Shown here: one piece after another, positions 18,121 to 25,182 of the stretch
Position numbering within the stretch: position 1 is the first letter of the stretch
Layout of the letters: each line of letters starts with the position of its first letter
Origin: Acidobacteriota bacterium
GTDB lineage: Bacteria; Acidobacteriota; Terriglobia; Terriglobales; Acidobacteriaceae
Assembly (NCBI GenBank): GCA_028876335.1
Contig: JAGWSG010000118.1
Coordinates: forward strand, 1 to 33,777
Direction: 5' to 3'
DNA: 33,777 bases
The notes under the pieces: generated by a model
What the model was told of the DNA's origin: nothing
Database searches by the model: none
The model's input: only the letters and a program-made list of their open reading frames with translations
Program-made: the position numbers and the translations under genes

Positions 18121-19373
18121 CATTCCGCTTCAGCCGCTGCCAGGTTGAGTGCAGGCAGATTCCAGTCCACCTCTTCCAGCTTGCGCACGCCCACCACCCA
18201 CGCCAGTGCGCCAACAATCGATACGCCGGCTGCCACAGCAAAAGCTGCGCCAAAGTGGCCTGTCCTGTCCACCAGAACTCCCGTCAGCGCAGGGCCTGTC
18301 ACGCCGGCTATGTTCGCCACAAAATTCTGCATGCCCACCCACTTCCCTGCAACACGCGGCCCAGCCAGTGTCTGCGAGAAAGCAAATGTGCCAGCATTCG
18401 CAATGCCGCTTCCAATCGCCACAAAACCCAGCCAAATCCAATACGTGCGGTCATCTGAAAAGACCAGGCCTGCCAGCGACATGCCAGACGCCAGATATCC
18501 AATACACATCGCAATCTTCCGCGCCTTCGTCGCACTCGTCCCGCCCACAATGCATCGGTCCGCAATCCACCCCGTCAGGATGGACGTGATCGAATCAACG
18601 GCCCAGATCGCGCTAGCAACCAACGCCATCGTCGCGGTGGAAAGGTGATGCTCGCGAATCAGGTATGTCGGCAGCCATGTCAGCAAAAAGTAAAGCAAGT
18701 AGTTCCCGCTGAAGTGCCCAATGCTCGCCGCCCAGAATTCTCGTTTACTGAAAATCGTCATCATCCTAGGCTGCGGCAATTTGGCAACGGGTGATGCCGC
18801 CGCCGCAGGCTTCCATCGCATCCATGCAGGCAGCCACAAAAGGCTCGCCAGCCCGATGATCAGAAACGCCATGTGCCAGCCGTAGTTCGCCACCAGCAAC
18901 CCGCCGCCCAGCGTGCCAATTGCAACGCCCCAGTGCATGGCTGCCATAATGAAGCCGTTAGCCAGCCCGCGCGCCTCCTCTGGCAGTCCAACCGCGCAAA
19001 TCTTCGAAGTGGCCGGAACCATCACCGATTCTCCCACTCCAAGAAACAGCCGCATCATCAGCAACAGGCCAAATCCGGTTGCCAGCGCAGATGCGGCCAT
19101 GGCTCCCGACCACAGCAGAAATCCTGCGGCAAGTACATAAGTGACCTTGAACCGGTCGCAAAACCAGCCAACAGGAATCTGCAAAAGCGTGTACGACCAG
19201 AAGAACGAAGAAAGAAGGATACCCAGCTTTGTATCGGAAAGGCCCCACTCCTTCTTGATGAATGGTGCAGCCAGTGACAAGCTTCCGCGATCCACGTAAT
19301 TGATGACGATAACAAGGACCAGCAGGGTAAGCGCAGGCGCAAAGGCTCTGGAAGCGCGTTTTGCCTCGCTCAT
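18120..19373 (-). CDS. MFS transporter, anion:cation symporter type
   Basis: A 417-residue membrane permease with about twelve hydrophobic segments. Helix 1 carries 'NYVDRGSLSLAAPFI', and the following loop carries 'LSDTKLGILLSSFFWSY' and 'VGWFCDRF'. These are hallmarks of the ACS branch of the major facilitator superfamily, which imports sugar acids (hexuronate, galactonate, glucarate) and other organic anions. ATG 19373 is chosen since TGAGGA lies just upstream; an in-frame TTG at 19385 would add four residues. The gene starts 40 bp after the alpha-galactosidase stop on the same strand and is probably cotranscribed with it. The substrate may be a sugar or sugar acid released from galactosides, but this is inferred from context only. 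Confidence 0.85.
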   Translation of the reverse strand: MSEAKRASRAFAPALTLLVLVIVINYVDRGSLSLAAPFIKKEWGLSDTKLGILLSSFFWSYTLLQIPVGWFCDRFKVTYVLAAGFLLWSGAMAASALATGFGLLLMMRLFLGVGESVMVPATSKICAVGLPEEARGLANGFIMAAMHWGVAIGTLGGGLLVANYGWHMAFLIIGLASLLWLPAWMRWKPAAAASPVAKLPQPRMMTIFSKREFWAASIGHFSGNYLLYFLLTWLPTYLIREHHLSTATMALVASAIWAVDSITSILTGWIADRCIVGGTSATKARKIAMCIGYLASGMSLAGLVFSDDRTYWIWLGFVAIGSGIANAGTFAFSQTLAGPRVAGKWVGMQNFVANIAGVTGPALTGVLVDRTGHFGAAFAVAAGVSIVGALAWVVGVRKLEEVDWNLPALNLAAAEAE

Positions 19374-19412
19374 CGCAATCCTCAATACTTATCCCGCAAA
19401 GTTAAGCCGCAA

Positions 19413-21638
19413 TCATTTCTTGTCCAGCCTGAACGCCGCCGCCTGGAAATCCCCACGAAAATCAGCGCCCATATCGATGCCGTGGTTCATCCACCACGCG
19501 CCGCTCGCTGTCGTTGGCGTACCTGGAGCCGCCTCACCTTGAATCGACGTCAGCGCGTACTCCGCCTTCGGATCAAGACCCAGCAGCTTCAGCCTCGGGA
19601 ATCCACGTCCTTCCTGCGTGGAGTGAATGTACAGGAAGAACACCGCCTGCGACTTGTCGTGGTTCACCATTTCATTTGCAGAAAACTCGCTGCCGTTGCG
19701 CGGAGAGATCAGCCGGTACAGTTCGCCCTGCACAATCGTTTTCTGCACCTGGTGATAATCGGCAATCAAACGCTTGGCCGTCGCCATCTCTTCGTCATTC
19801 CACTTGGTGATGTCGGCGCCTATGCCAAGCGAGCCTTCCATCGAACTCAAAATGCGATAGTCAAGGGATGTCGACCGCTTGTTCAGCCAGTGGGGTGAGT
19901 CCGTCACCCACGCCATCATCACCTGCGGCGTGTAGGCGTACGTAAATCCGTACTGCTGTGTAAGCCGGTCAAAGGGATCCGTATTGTCCGATGGCCACAC
20001 TTCATCGGCGTACTTCAAAATGCCAAGATCTACTCGACCGCCGCCACCCGAGCAACTCTCAATCTCCACCTTCGGGTGTTTTTTCTCCAGCTCGGCCAGT
20101 ATGCCGTAGAGGTTCTGGACAAATGCAACATACACCTTCTTCTGCTCAGTCGCAGGCAACTGGTCCCATCCAGGCTCGCTCCAGTTGCGGTTGTAATCCC
20201 ACTTCAGAAACGCAATATCGTTGTCGGTCAAAAGCTTGTCCAGCACGCCAAACACATATGCACGCACGTCAGGCCGTGCAAGGTTCAGCACAAGCTGGTT
20301 GCGCTCTTCGCTGCGCGGACGCCCCGGGAAATTCAGCACCCAGTCCGGATGTTTGCGGTAGAGATCGGAATCCGGATTCACCATCTCCGGCTCAACCCAC
20401 AGGCCAAAGTCCATGCCAAGCGAGTGCACCTTGTCGATAAGCGGTTTCAATCCATGCGGAAATTTCTGCGGATTCACATACCAGTCGCCCAGACCCGCAT
20501 GATCTGTTTTGCGCTGGCCAAACCAGCCGTCGTCCATCACAAAGCGATCCACACCCAACGCGGCAGCTTTTTCCGCCAGCGCCATCTGGTTCGCTTCGCT
20601 TACATTCATTCCCGTCGCTTCCCACGAGTTGTAAATCACCGGTCGCGGCTTGGGTGCGGCATTATCGCCGTCCCCCACACGATGCGGAAGAATGTGCGCA
20701 ATTTCAAAGTGATGCAACAGGCGCGATGCCCCGCCCATTCCGTGCGCGGAGAATCCGCCGTAAAAGATGGGCGTATCAAGTTGCTGTCCAGGATGCAGCA
20801 CATAGCCAAAGTCGAACGGATTGAATCCACCCGTCACGCGAATCGCGTCCAACTGATCTTGTTCCACCGTAATGCGCCAGGAGCCGCTCCACGCTAGCGC
20901 GCCAAACCATACATCGCCGTGCTCGTCGTTAGGACCACCTGCTTGAATCGCGAACCAGGGATTCGCCTGGTGGCCGGTGCTTCCACGGCGGCTCTCAATC
21001 ACGCGCTCGCCGGGTTTCAATGTTTCCTGCGTCAGTGTCCACTCGCCTGCCCAGCGGCCCGTCAGGTAGTTCAGGGTGTAGTGCCCGGCCGGCAGTGACC
21101 ACGCCGCCGCCGCGGCCTGTTCAACGGTGATTGGCTGCGGCTCGCGGTTCACAATATTCGCCGAACGCGCAAGAATGCCGCTTGCCGGATCCATCTCGTA
21201 ATGGAGAATCACAAAGACATAGCGCTTGATGTCTTTCAAAACCACGTCCACGCCATGCGGAGTCAGCTTATAGCTGTCATAGTGCAGCACCAGGTCGCGC
21301 GTGCCGTCGGCAAAAGTCACCTTCAACGCAGGCTCCACATAGAGCCCCGCACCCCAGCCCACATACTCCTCTGGTGTGTTCGTGTATGACGAATCAAAAG
21401 ATGCCCAGCCCGGCATAGGCGTCGCTTGCGGGAAATCATCCGTCGCGCCTAATTTGCCGCCCCAGTAGAGTTGTTGCAGTTCGCCGCGCGTATTTACCCC
21501 AAAGACATAGGAAACATTGCCTCCATCCATTCGAAAAACCTTCGTTTTTGCATCGAAGTGGCACAATGAGGTTGTTTGCGCATTCAACTGCCAACCGAGG
21601 GCGATAAACAAAGCAAATACGGCAAAGATCTTTCGCAT
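19413..21638 (-). CDS. Exported alpha-galactosidase, GH36 family
   Basis: A 741-residue glycoside hydrolase. A signal peptide (about 1-20, 'MRKIFAVFALFIALGWQLNA') predicts export to the periplasm or beyond. A beta-sandwich N-terminal domain is followed by the catalytic barrel with 'FVMDDGWFGQRK', 'GLWVEPEMVNPDSDLY', the nucleophile motif 'FLKWDYNRN' (Asp about 481) and 'SCSGGGGRVD'. The acid/base is in 'WPSDNTDPFDR' (Asp about 551). These are typical of GH36, which removes terminal alpha-galactose from raffinose-type sugars or galactomannan. ATG 21638 is preferred over TTG 21647, as AGGAG lies nine bases upstream. An ACS-type permease gene follows. Most GH36 enzymes in well-known bacteria are cytoplasmic, so the signal peptide is notable. 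Confidence 0.93.
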   Translation of the reverse strand: MRKIFAVFALFIALGWQLNAQTTSLCHFDAKTKVFRMDGGNVSYVFGVNTRGELQQLYWGGKLGATDDFPQATPMPGWASFDSSYTNTPEEYVGWGAGLYVEPALKVTFADGTRDLVLHYDSYKLTPHGVDVVLKDIKRYVFVILHYEMDPASGILARSANIVNREPQPITVEQAAAAAWSLPAGHYTLNYLTGRWAGEWTLTQETLKPGERVIESRRGSTGHQANPWFAIQAGGPNDEHGDVWFGALAWSGSWRITVEQDQLDAIRVTGGFNPFDFGYVLHPGQQLDTPIFYGGFSAHGMGGASRLLHHFEIAHILPHRVGDGDNAAPKPRPVIYNSWEATGMNVSEANQMALAEKAAALGVDRFVMDDGWFGQRKTDHAGLGDWYVNPQKFPHGLKPLIDKVHSLGMDFGLWVEPEMVNPDSDLYRKHPDWVLNFPGRPRSEERNQLVLNLARPDVRAYVFGVLDKLLTDNDIAFLKWDYNRNWSEPGWDQLPATEQKKVYVAFVQNLYGILAELEKKHPKVEIESCSGGGGRVDLGILKYADEVWPSDNTDPFDRLTQQYGFTYAYTPQVMMAWVTDSPHWLNKRSTSLDYRILSSMEGSLGIGADITKWNDEEMATAKRLIADYHQVQKTIVQGELYRLISPRNGSEFSANEMVNHDKSQAVFFLYIHSTQEGRGFPRLKLLGLDPKAEYALTSIQGEAAPGTPTTASGAWWMNHGIDMGADFRGDFQAAAFRLDKK

Positions 21639-21775
21639 GGATGACAACTCCTGTAGATTCCCAAAAACGCCCCATCATACCATTTGCAAATCTGCCTCGG
21701 CACGCTCGCCACTGAACTATCACCCCCTTCCACAGCTGAATCAGCTATTCTGAAGGAACTTCCCGGAGGCTCAGA
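21639..21775. promoter_or_regulatory. Divergent spacer between alpha-galactosidase and histidine kinase genes
   Basis: On the minus strand an extended -10 (TG-G-TATGAT; TATGAT is the complement of 21674-21679) faces the alpha-galactosidase gene. Just upstream of it is a perfect 10-bp palindrome ATTTGCAAAT (21682-21691) that could be an operator. No clear -35 is seen. On the plus strand only the GGAGG ribosome site for the kinase gene is evident. Confidence 0.4.
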
Positions 21776-23212
21776 ATGCTTGCCCCCACGCTGACTTCTC
21801 CTGCCTGCCCCACACCGCATGAAAAAATTGCGGAGGCACTCGACCGCATCGGTCCGTTGCAGGGCCTCCCGCTCGAAGATCGTCTCTGGTTGGCGCGCAA
21901 TGGCGTGGAAATTGTGGCCCAGCCGGGCGACGTGCTCTTTGAAGACGGACAACCTGCGGACCGCATGATGCTCATTCTCAAAGGCGAAATCCATGTTCGT
22001 CGTGATCGTCCCGGCGGCTCCACGCTTTTTATTGGCCGCACGGGGCAAATGACAGGGCTGCTTCCTTTTTCGCGCATGAAATTTTCAGGCGGACAAGGGT
22101 TCGCTGTTTCTCCAGTGTGGGTCTTGCTCATTCATCAGTCCAAATTCGCTGAGATGCTTAAGGCTATCCCCACCATGACGCAACGCGTCGTGTCCACTTT
22201 GCTTGATCGCGTGCGCGAAGTGACACGCATCGAGCAGCAGTCGGAGAAGCTGAGTGCGCTCGGCAAGCTCGCCGGCAATCTTGCACACGAGCTGAACAAT
22301 CCCGCGTCCGCCGCGCAACGTGCGGCCTCCAGCCTGATGACTGAGTTGCGCGCCAATCGCAGTAATCGCTTCAAGTTCCTGAATCTCTGCTTGAATGAAT
22401 CGCAGGTCCGCGCGCTCACTGATTGGGAGCAGCGCGTCCTGAGCCGGCCGCAGGTTACCAACCCGCCGGATGCCAATGCTTTGATTGGTTGTGAAGAAGC
22501 ACTGCATCGTTGGCTTTCAGAGTTGCCCTGTGAGAATGCCTGGGAAGTTGCATCCCAGGTTGCGGAACAAAATGTCAGCGTTGATGATCTTGAGCAACTC
22601 AAAAAAGATATTGGTGCTGAAGCCGCCGGCGTGGCGCTTGAATATTTCGCGCGTTTTCTGCGCACAACGCGCTCGGTTGATACCCTGCTTCACTCCACTT
22701 CGCGCATCTTCGATCTCATCAGTGCCGTGAAGTCGTACGCGTTCATGGACCGCGCGCCGATTCTGGAGATCGATGTCCCCACCGGACTCGACGCCACCGT
22801 ACAAATGCTTCAATCGCGCCTCAGCGCAGTATCCGTAGTCCGCGATTATCAACCTGATTTGCCGCGCATCAGCGCCTATGGCAGTGAACTCAACCAGGTA
22901 TGGACTGCGCTCATTGAAAACGCACTCGATGCTCTCGGCAATGAAGGAACTCTACGACTCACCTGCAAGCGGGAAGCTGAAATGCTGCTCATCGAGATAT
23001 GGGATACAGGTCCGGGAATCCCCGAAGAATTGCAGGATCGGATCTTTGAGCCGTTCTTTACCACCAAGCCGCCTGGTCAGGGTCTTGGACTCGGACTTGA
23101 TAATGCCATGCGCATCGTGCGCAAGCATCGGGGTCATATGAGCGTGCGCTCTGAGCCCGGCTCAACCTGCTTCCGCGTGCGCCTGCCCATCGATCAACTG
23201 CAGGCCTACTGA
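21776..23212 (+). CDS. Sensor histidine kinase with N-terminal cyclic-nucleotide-binding-like domain
   Basis: A 478-residue soluble protein with no membrane segment. Residues about 20-145 form a CAP-effector-like beta roll ('GVEIVAQPGDVLFEDGQPAD', 'LILKGEIHVRR'). Its phosphate-cassette region reads 'GLLPFSRMKFSGG' and lacks the usual GE..R-T/S-A, so cNMP binding is uncertain. The H-box is 'LGKLAGNLAHELNNPASAA' with His 171. A long spacer of about 120 residues follows. The ATPase domain (about 350-472) has the N-box 'NQVWTALIENALDAL', G1 'DTGPGIP', F-box 'FEPFFTTK' and G2 'GQGLGLGL', all intact. GGAGG lies before ATG 21776. No response regulator is adjacent, so the phosphorylation partner is unknown. 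Confidence 0.88.
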   Translation: MLAPTLTSPACPTPHEKIAEALDRIGPLQGLPLEDRLWLARNGVEIVAQPGDVLFEDGQPADRMMLILKGEIHVRRDRPGGSTLFIGRTGQMTGLLPFSRMKFSGGQGFAVSPVWVLLIHQSKFAEMLKAIPTMTQRVVSTLLDRVREVTRIEQQSEKLSALGKLAGNLAHELNNPASAAQRAASSLMTELRANRSNRFKFLNLCLNESQVRALTDWEQRVLSRPQVTNPPDANALIGCEEALHRWLSELPCENAWEVASQVAEQNVSVDDLEQLKKDIGAEAAGVALEYFARFLRTTRSVDTLLHSTSRIFDLISAVKSYAFMDRAPILEIDVPTGLDATVQMLQSRLSAVSVVRDYQPDLPRISAYGSELNQVWTALIENALDALGNEGTLRLTCKREAEMLLIEIWDTGPGIPEELQDRIFEPFFTTKPPGQGLGLGLDNAMRIVRKHRGHMSVRSEPGSTCFRVRLPIDQLQAY

Positions 23213-23325
23213 TCCCCTGCACACCCGCGCCGAGTGAGATTGCAAATTGGGTGCAACACATAGCCTGCCTGTTCAATGACGTTGGCTGCACAAGTTAACT
23301 CTTGGAAAGGGCTTTGCCGCTCGAC

Positions 23326-23790
23326 TCAGAACGAAACATCCACAGGCTCGGTCACGCGCATCACAGACTGGTCGCCCGTCATCTTTTTCCACGCTGCACG
23401 AATGGCGTCAACTTTCGTCCAATTCTCCGCGCTGTCCTCGTAGTCGATAATCAGCATCTTTGAGCGCAGGCGTTCGGGCTTGTCTTGCCCCTTCCCCTGC
23501 CATTGCCCGTACACATCCACGATGCTCAGTCCCGCTGGAAAGCGCGGCGTCACTTCTTTGTCCAGGAACGCGCGCCACTGCGCCTCGCTCACACCCTTGG
23601 ACGGTTCATCCGCTGGTCCCAGGCCAAAGTAGAGCCGTGTATCCACCCATCCATGCGTGAAAGCGGGATGCGCCGCATCTCCGGTGAGCGTAGGAGCCAC
23701 CTGAGAACTCATCGTAGCCGCGTTCCGATGCCCACAGGCCGATAGAGACAATGCCAACGTCACAACCACCCATGCAGTTGTCAGGCGCAT
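23326..23790 (-). CDS. Putative lipoprotein, DUF3574-like
   Basis: A 154-residue protein with a lipoprotein signal: a hydrophobic stretch ends in 'LSLSACGH' with the lipobox Cys at residue 19. The mature part has 'RLYFGLGPADEP', 'FLDKEVTPRFPAGLSIVDVYGQW' in two overlapping parts, and 'RLRSKMLIIDYED', which resemble the DUF3574 family of unknown function. GGAG lies six bases before ATG 23790. It is 27 bp downstream of the DUF427 gene on the same strand and probably in the same transcript. The lipid anchor predicts a periplasm-facing membrane location. No enzymatic role can be assigned. Confidence 0.7.
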   Translation of the reverse strand: MRLTTAWVVVTLALSLSACGHRNAATMSSQVAPTLTGDAAHPAFTHGWVDTRLYFGLGPADEPSKGVSEAQWRAFLDKEVTPRFPAGLSIVDVYGQWQGKGQDKPERLRSKMLIIDYEDSAENWTKVDAIRAAWKKMTGDQSVMRVTEPVDVSF

Positions 23791-23817
23791 GCACGCTCCA
23801 AAACTTGCCTATTGGAA

Positions 23818-24102
23818 TTACTTCTCGATTTCCACGCCGCGCCAGAAGGCAACGTAGCCCTTGATTTTGCGCGCAGCGGGCTTGGGGTCGGGATAGTACC
23901 AAGCTGCATCAGGATTATCCTGACCGTCGATGAGCAGGCTCATATACCGGGCCTGTCCCTTCCACGGACACGTAGAGGTAGTGCTGCTGGAGCGGAAGTA
24001 CTCCCGCTTCAGACTCGATTCAGGAAAATAAACATTTCCCTCCACAACCTCAGTCGAATCACTCTCCGCAACCACTTTGCCGTTCCAGATTGCTTTAGCC
24101 AT
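23818..24102 (-). CDS. DUF427-family small protein
   Basis: A 94-residue cytoplasmic protein of the DUF427 family. The pattern 'MAKAIWNGKVVAESD', 'EGNVYFPESSL', 'TCPWKGQARYMSL' and 'NPDAAWYYPDPKPAA' matches the compact single-domain members, whose biochemical function is not established. It has no signal peptide. The start ATG 24102 is the only good one, although the ribosome site (CGGGACGAG) is weak. The DUF3574-like lipoprotein gene follows at 27 bp. A strong GC-rich hairpin sits just upstream, separating it from the small exported Cys protein. Confidence 0.85.
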   Translation of the reverse strand: MAKAIWNGKVVAESDSTEVVEGNVYFPESSLKREYFRSSSTTSTCPWKGQARYMSLLIDGQDNPDAAWYYPDPKPAARKIKGYVAFWRGVEIEK

Positions 24103-24132
24103 CAGCTCGTCCCGTCTTCGTTCACAGATTTA

Positions 24133-24165
24133 TCCTTTGCCGGCGCCGGCCGGCGCGGCAAAGGA
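24133..24165. repeat. Strong GC-rich palindrome upstream of the DUF427 gene
   Basis: TCCTTTGCCG (24133-24142) pairs perfectly with CGGCAAAGGA (24156-24165). The 13-base loop GCGCCGGCCGGCG is itself self-complementary. The plus strand continues with A-residues, but neither strand has a proper U-run after the stem. It lies between the end of the small Cys protein gene and the start of the DUF427 gene, and may stall or end transcription or protect the RNA end. Confidence 0.55.
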
Positions 24166-24237
24166 AAAAATCAATATGACACTAGCAGAAAATCCATTCC
24201 GAGAACGAGTTCCCAAATGCGACCGGAACCTCTTCTC

Positions 24238-24558
24238 TTACTTTTTGATGCTGATCGATTCGATTACGACAGATTTATTGCTTGAGTTCGCATTCGCCGT
24301 CACGGCAACATGGTCGCCATAGAAGTCCTTCACAGCATCGGGATTCTCGATCGACCAGACCTGCTTGTTCGCTTCGTCCACAAAAACAGGCTTCATGCCG
24401 TTCTTGATGCACTGCTTTACGCAGGCCGCGCCGGTTCCCATGTGCTTGGCCCCGCACATTGAGTCGGAAATATATCCCGACAACTTGGCTGAATCAGCCG
24501 CGCTGGCTGTCATGGCTGCTGATGCAATCAAGAGTGTTATCGCTGCAATACGCTTCAT
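24238..24558 (-). CDS. Small exported protein with Cys/His motif (DUF5818-like)
   Basis: A 106-residue protein. ATG 24558 follows a GGAGG ribosome site; the longer in-frame version from 24624 lacks support. Residues 1-21 are a typical Sec signal peptide ending in AMTASAA. The mature part begins with 'LSGYISDSMCGAKHM' and contains C35, H39, C46 and C50 in the spacing C-x3-H-x6-C-x3-C, which could bind a metal or form disulfides. The remainder, 'QVWSIENPDAVKDFYGDHV', looks like a small beta-barrel. It resembles a family common in Acidobacteria (I believe annotated DUF5818), but I am not certain of that label. Function unknown; periplasmic location is predicted. Confidence 0.65.
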   Translation of the reverse strand: MKRIAAITLLIASAAMTASAADSAKLSGYISDSMCGAKHMGTGAACVKQCIKNGMKPVFVDEANKQVWSIENPDAVKDFYGDHVAVTANANSSNKSVVIESISIKK

Positions 24559-24673
24559 GTAAACCTCCGGAGCGCATGTGTGCGCTTCGCTCCTATCATG
24601 CTCCCTGACACCCGGTCGGCACAAGGAAGGCAGAAATGGTCATTGATGCAATCAAGGAAAATGCCTGACTTAT

Positions 24674-25117
24674 TCAGGCCTTCTTCAATGCTTCTCGCCG
24701 TGCACTTACATTCTTCAAAACAAGGGAGTAGCGCGCTTCCGCCGCGGTAAAACGATCCACAAGCTCTGACGTCTTCGCCATGAACATGGGATTGCGCTCG
24801 CGAATTTCATCCAGAATGTGCGCGAATTTCGCCAGGATAAAGAACCCCTCGGCATTGCAATCCACAAAAAGTTCGGCAGAAACCGCGCCATGCAGCACCA
24901 TGGCCGCCGCCATCTCCCAGTAGGTCGTCACCTGGCGAAACCACGCATTGTGAGGGTCGCGAAAATTCCCGGCGACTGCGAAAAAATCTTCCACCGTGTC
25001 AGGCCAGAATTCCATCAGCATCCAGGCGCGTGCCTGGCGCATTACATCTTCACGACGCAATTCATAGAGCTTCAGAATAATATCGGCATCGGCAGGTGTT
25101 GCAAGCATCCGTTCCAT
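24674..25117 (-). CDS. Hypothetical helical protein
   Basis: A 147-residue soluble protein with no signal peptide and no membrane segment. The composition is strongly helical, with many charged and Ala/Leu/Met/Phe residues, for example 'LKLYELRREDVMRQARAWM' and 'EIRERNPMFMAKTSELVDRF'. I do not recognise a named family. ATG 25117 follows GGAGA at a suitable distance, and codon choice resembles its neighbours, so it is probably a real gene. It lies 65 bp downstream of topA on the same strand, with a hairpin between them. Nothing in the neighbourhood points to a function. Confidence 0.7.
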   Translation of the reverse strand: MERMLATPADADIILKLYELRREDVMRQARAWMLMEFWPDTVEDFFAVAGNFRDPHNAWFRQVTTYWEMAAAMVLHGAVSAELFVDCNAEGFFILAKFAHILDEIRERNPMFMAKTSELVDRFTAAEARYSLVLKNVSARREALKKA

Positions 25118-25152
25118 GAGTGTCTCCGTTGCTCATGGTAAAGGATGCGGGT

Positions 25153-25174
25153 GCGCCGGTGCATACACCGGCGC
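25153..25174. terminator. Hairpin downstream of topA
   Basis: GCGCCGGTG (25153-25161) pairs perfectly with CACCGGCGC (25166-25174) around the 4-base loop CATA. It begins nine bases after the topA stop on the minus strand. There is no U-run, so it may be an RNA-end stabiliser or an inefficient terminator. Confidence 0.5.
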
Positions 25175-25182
25175 CAAGTGAT

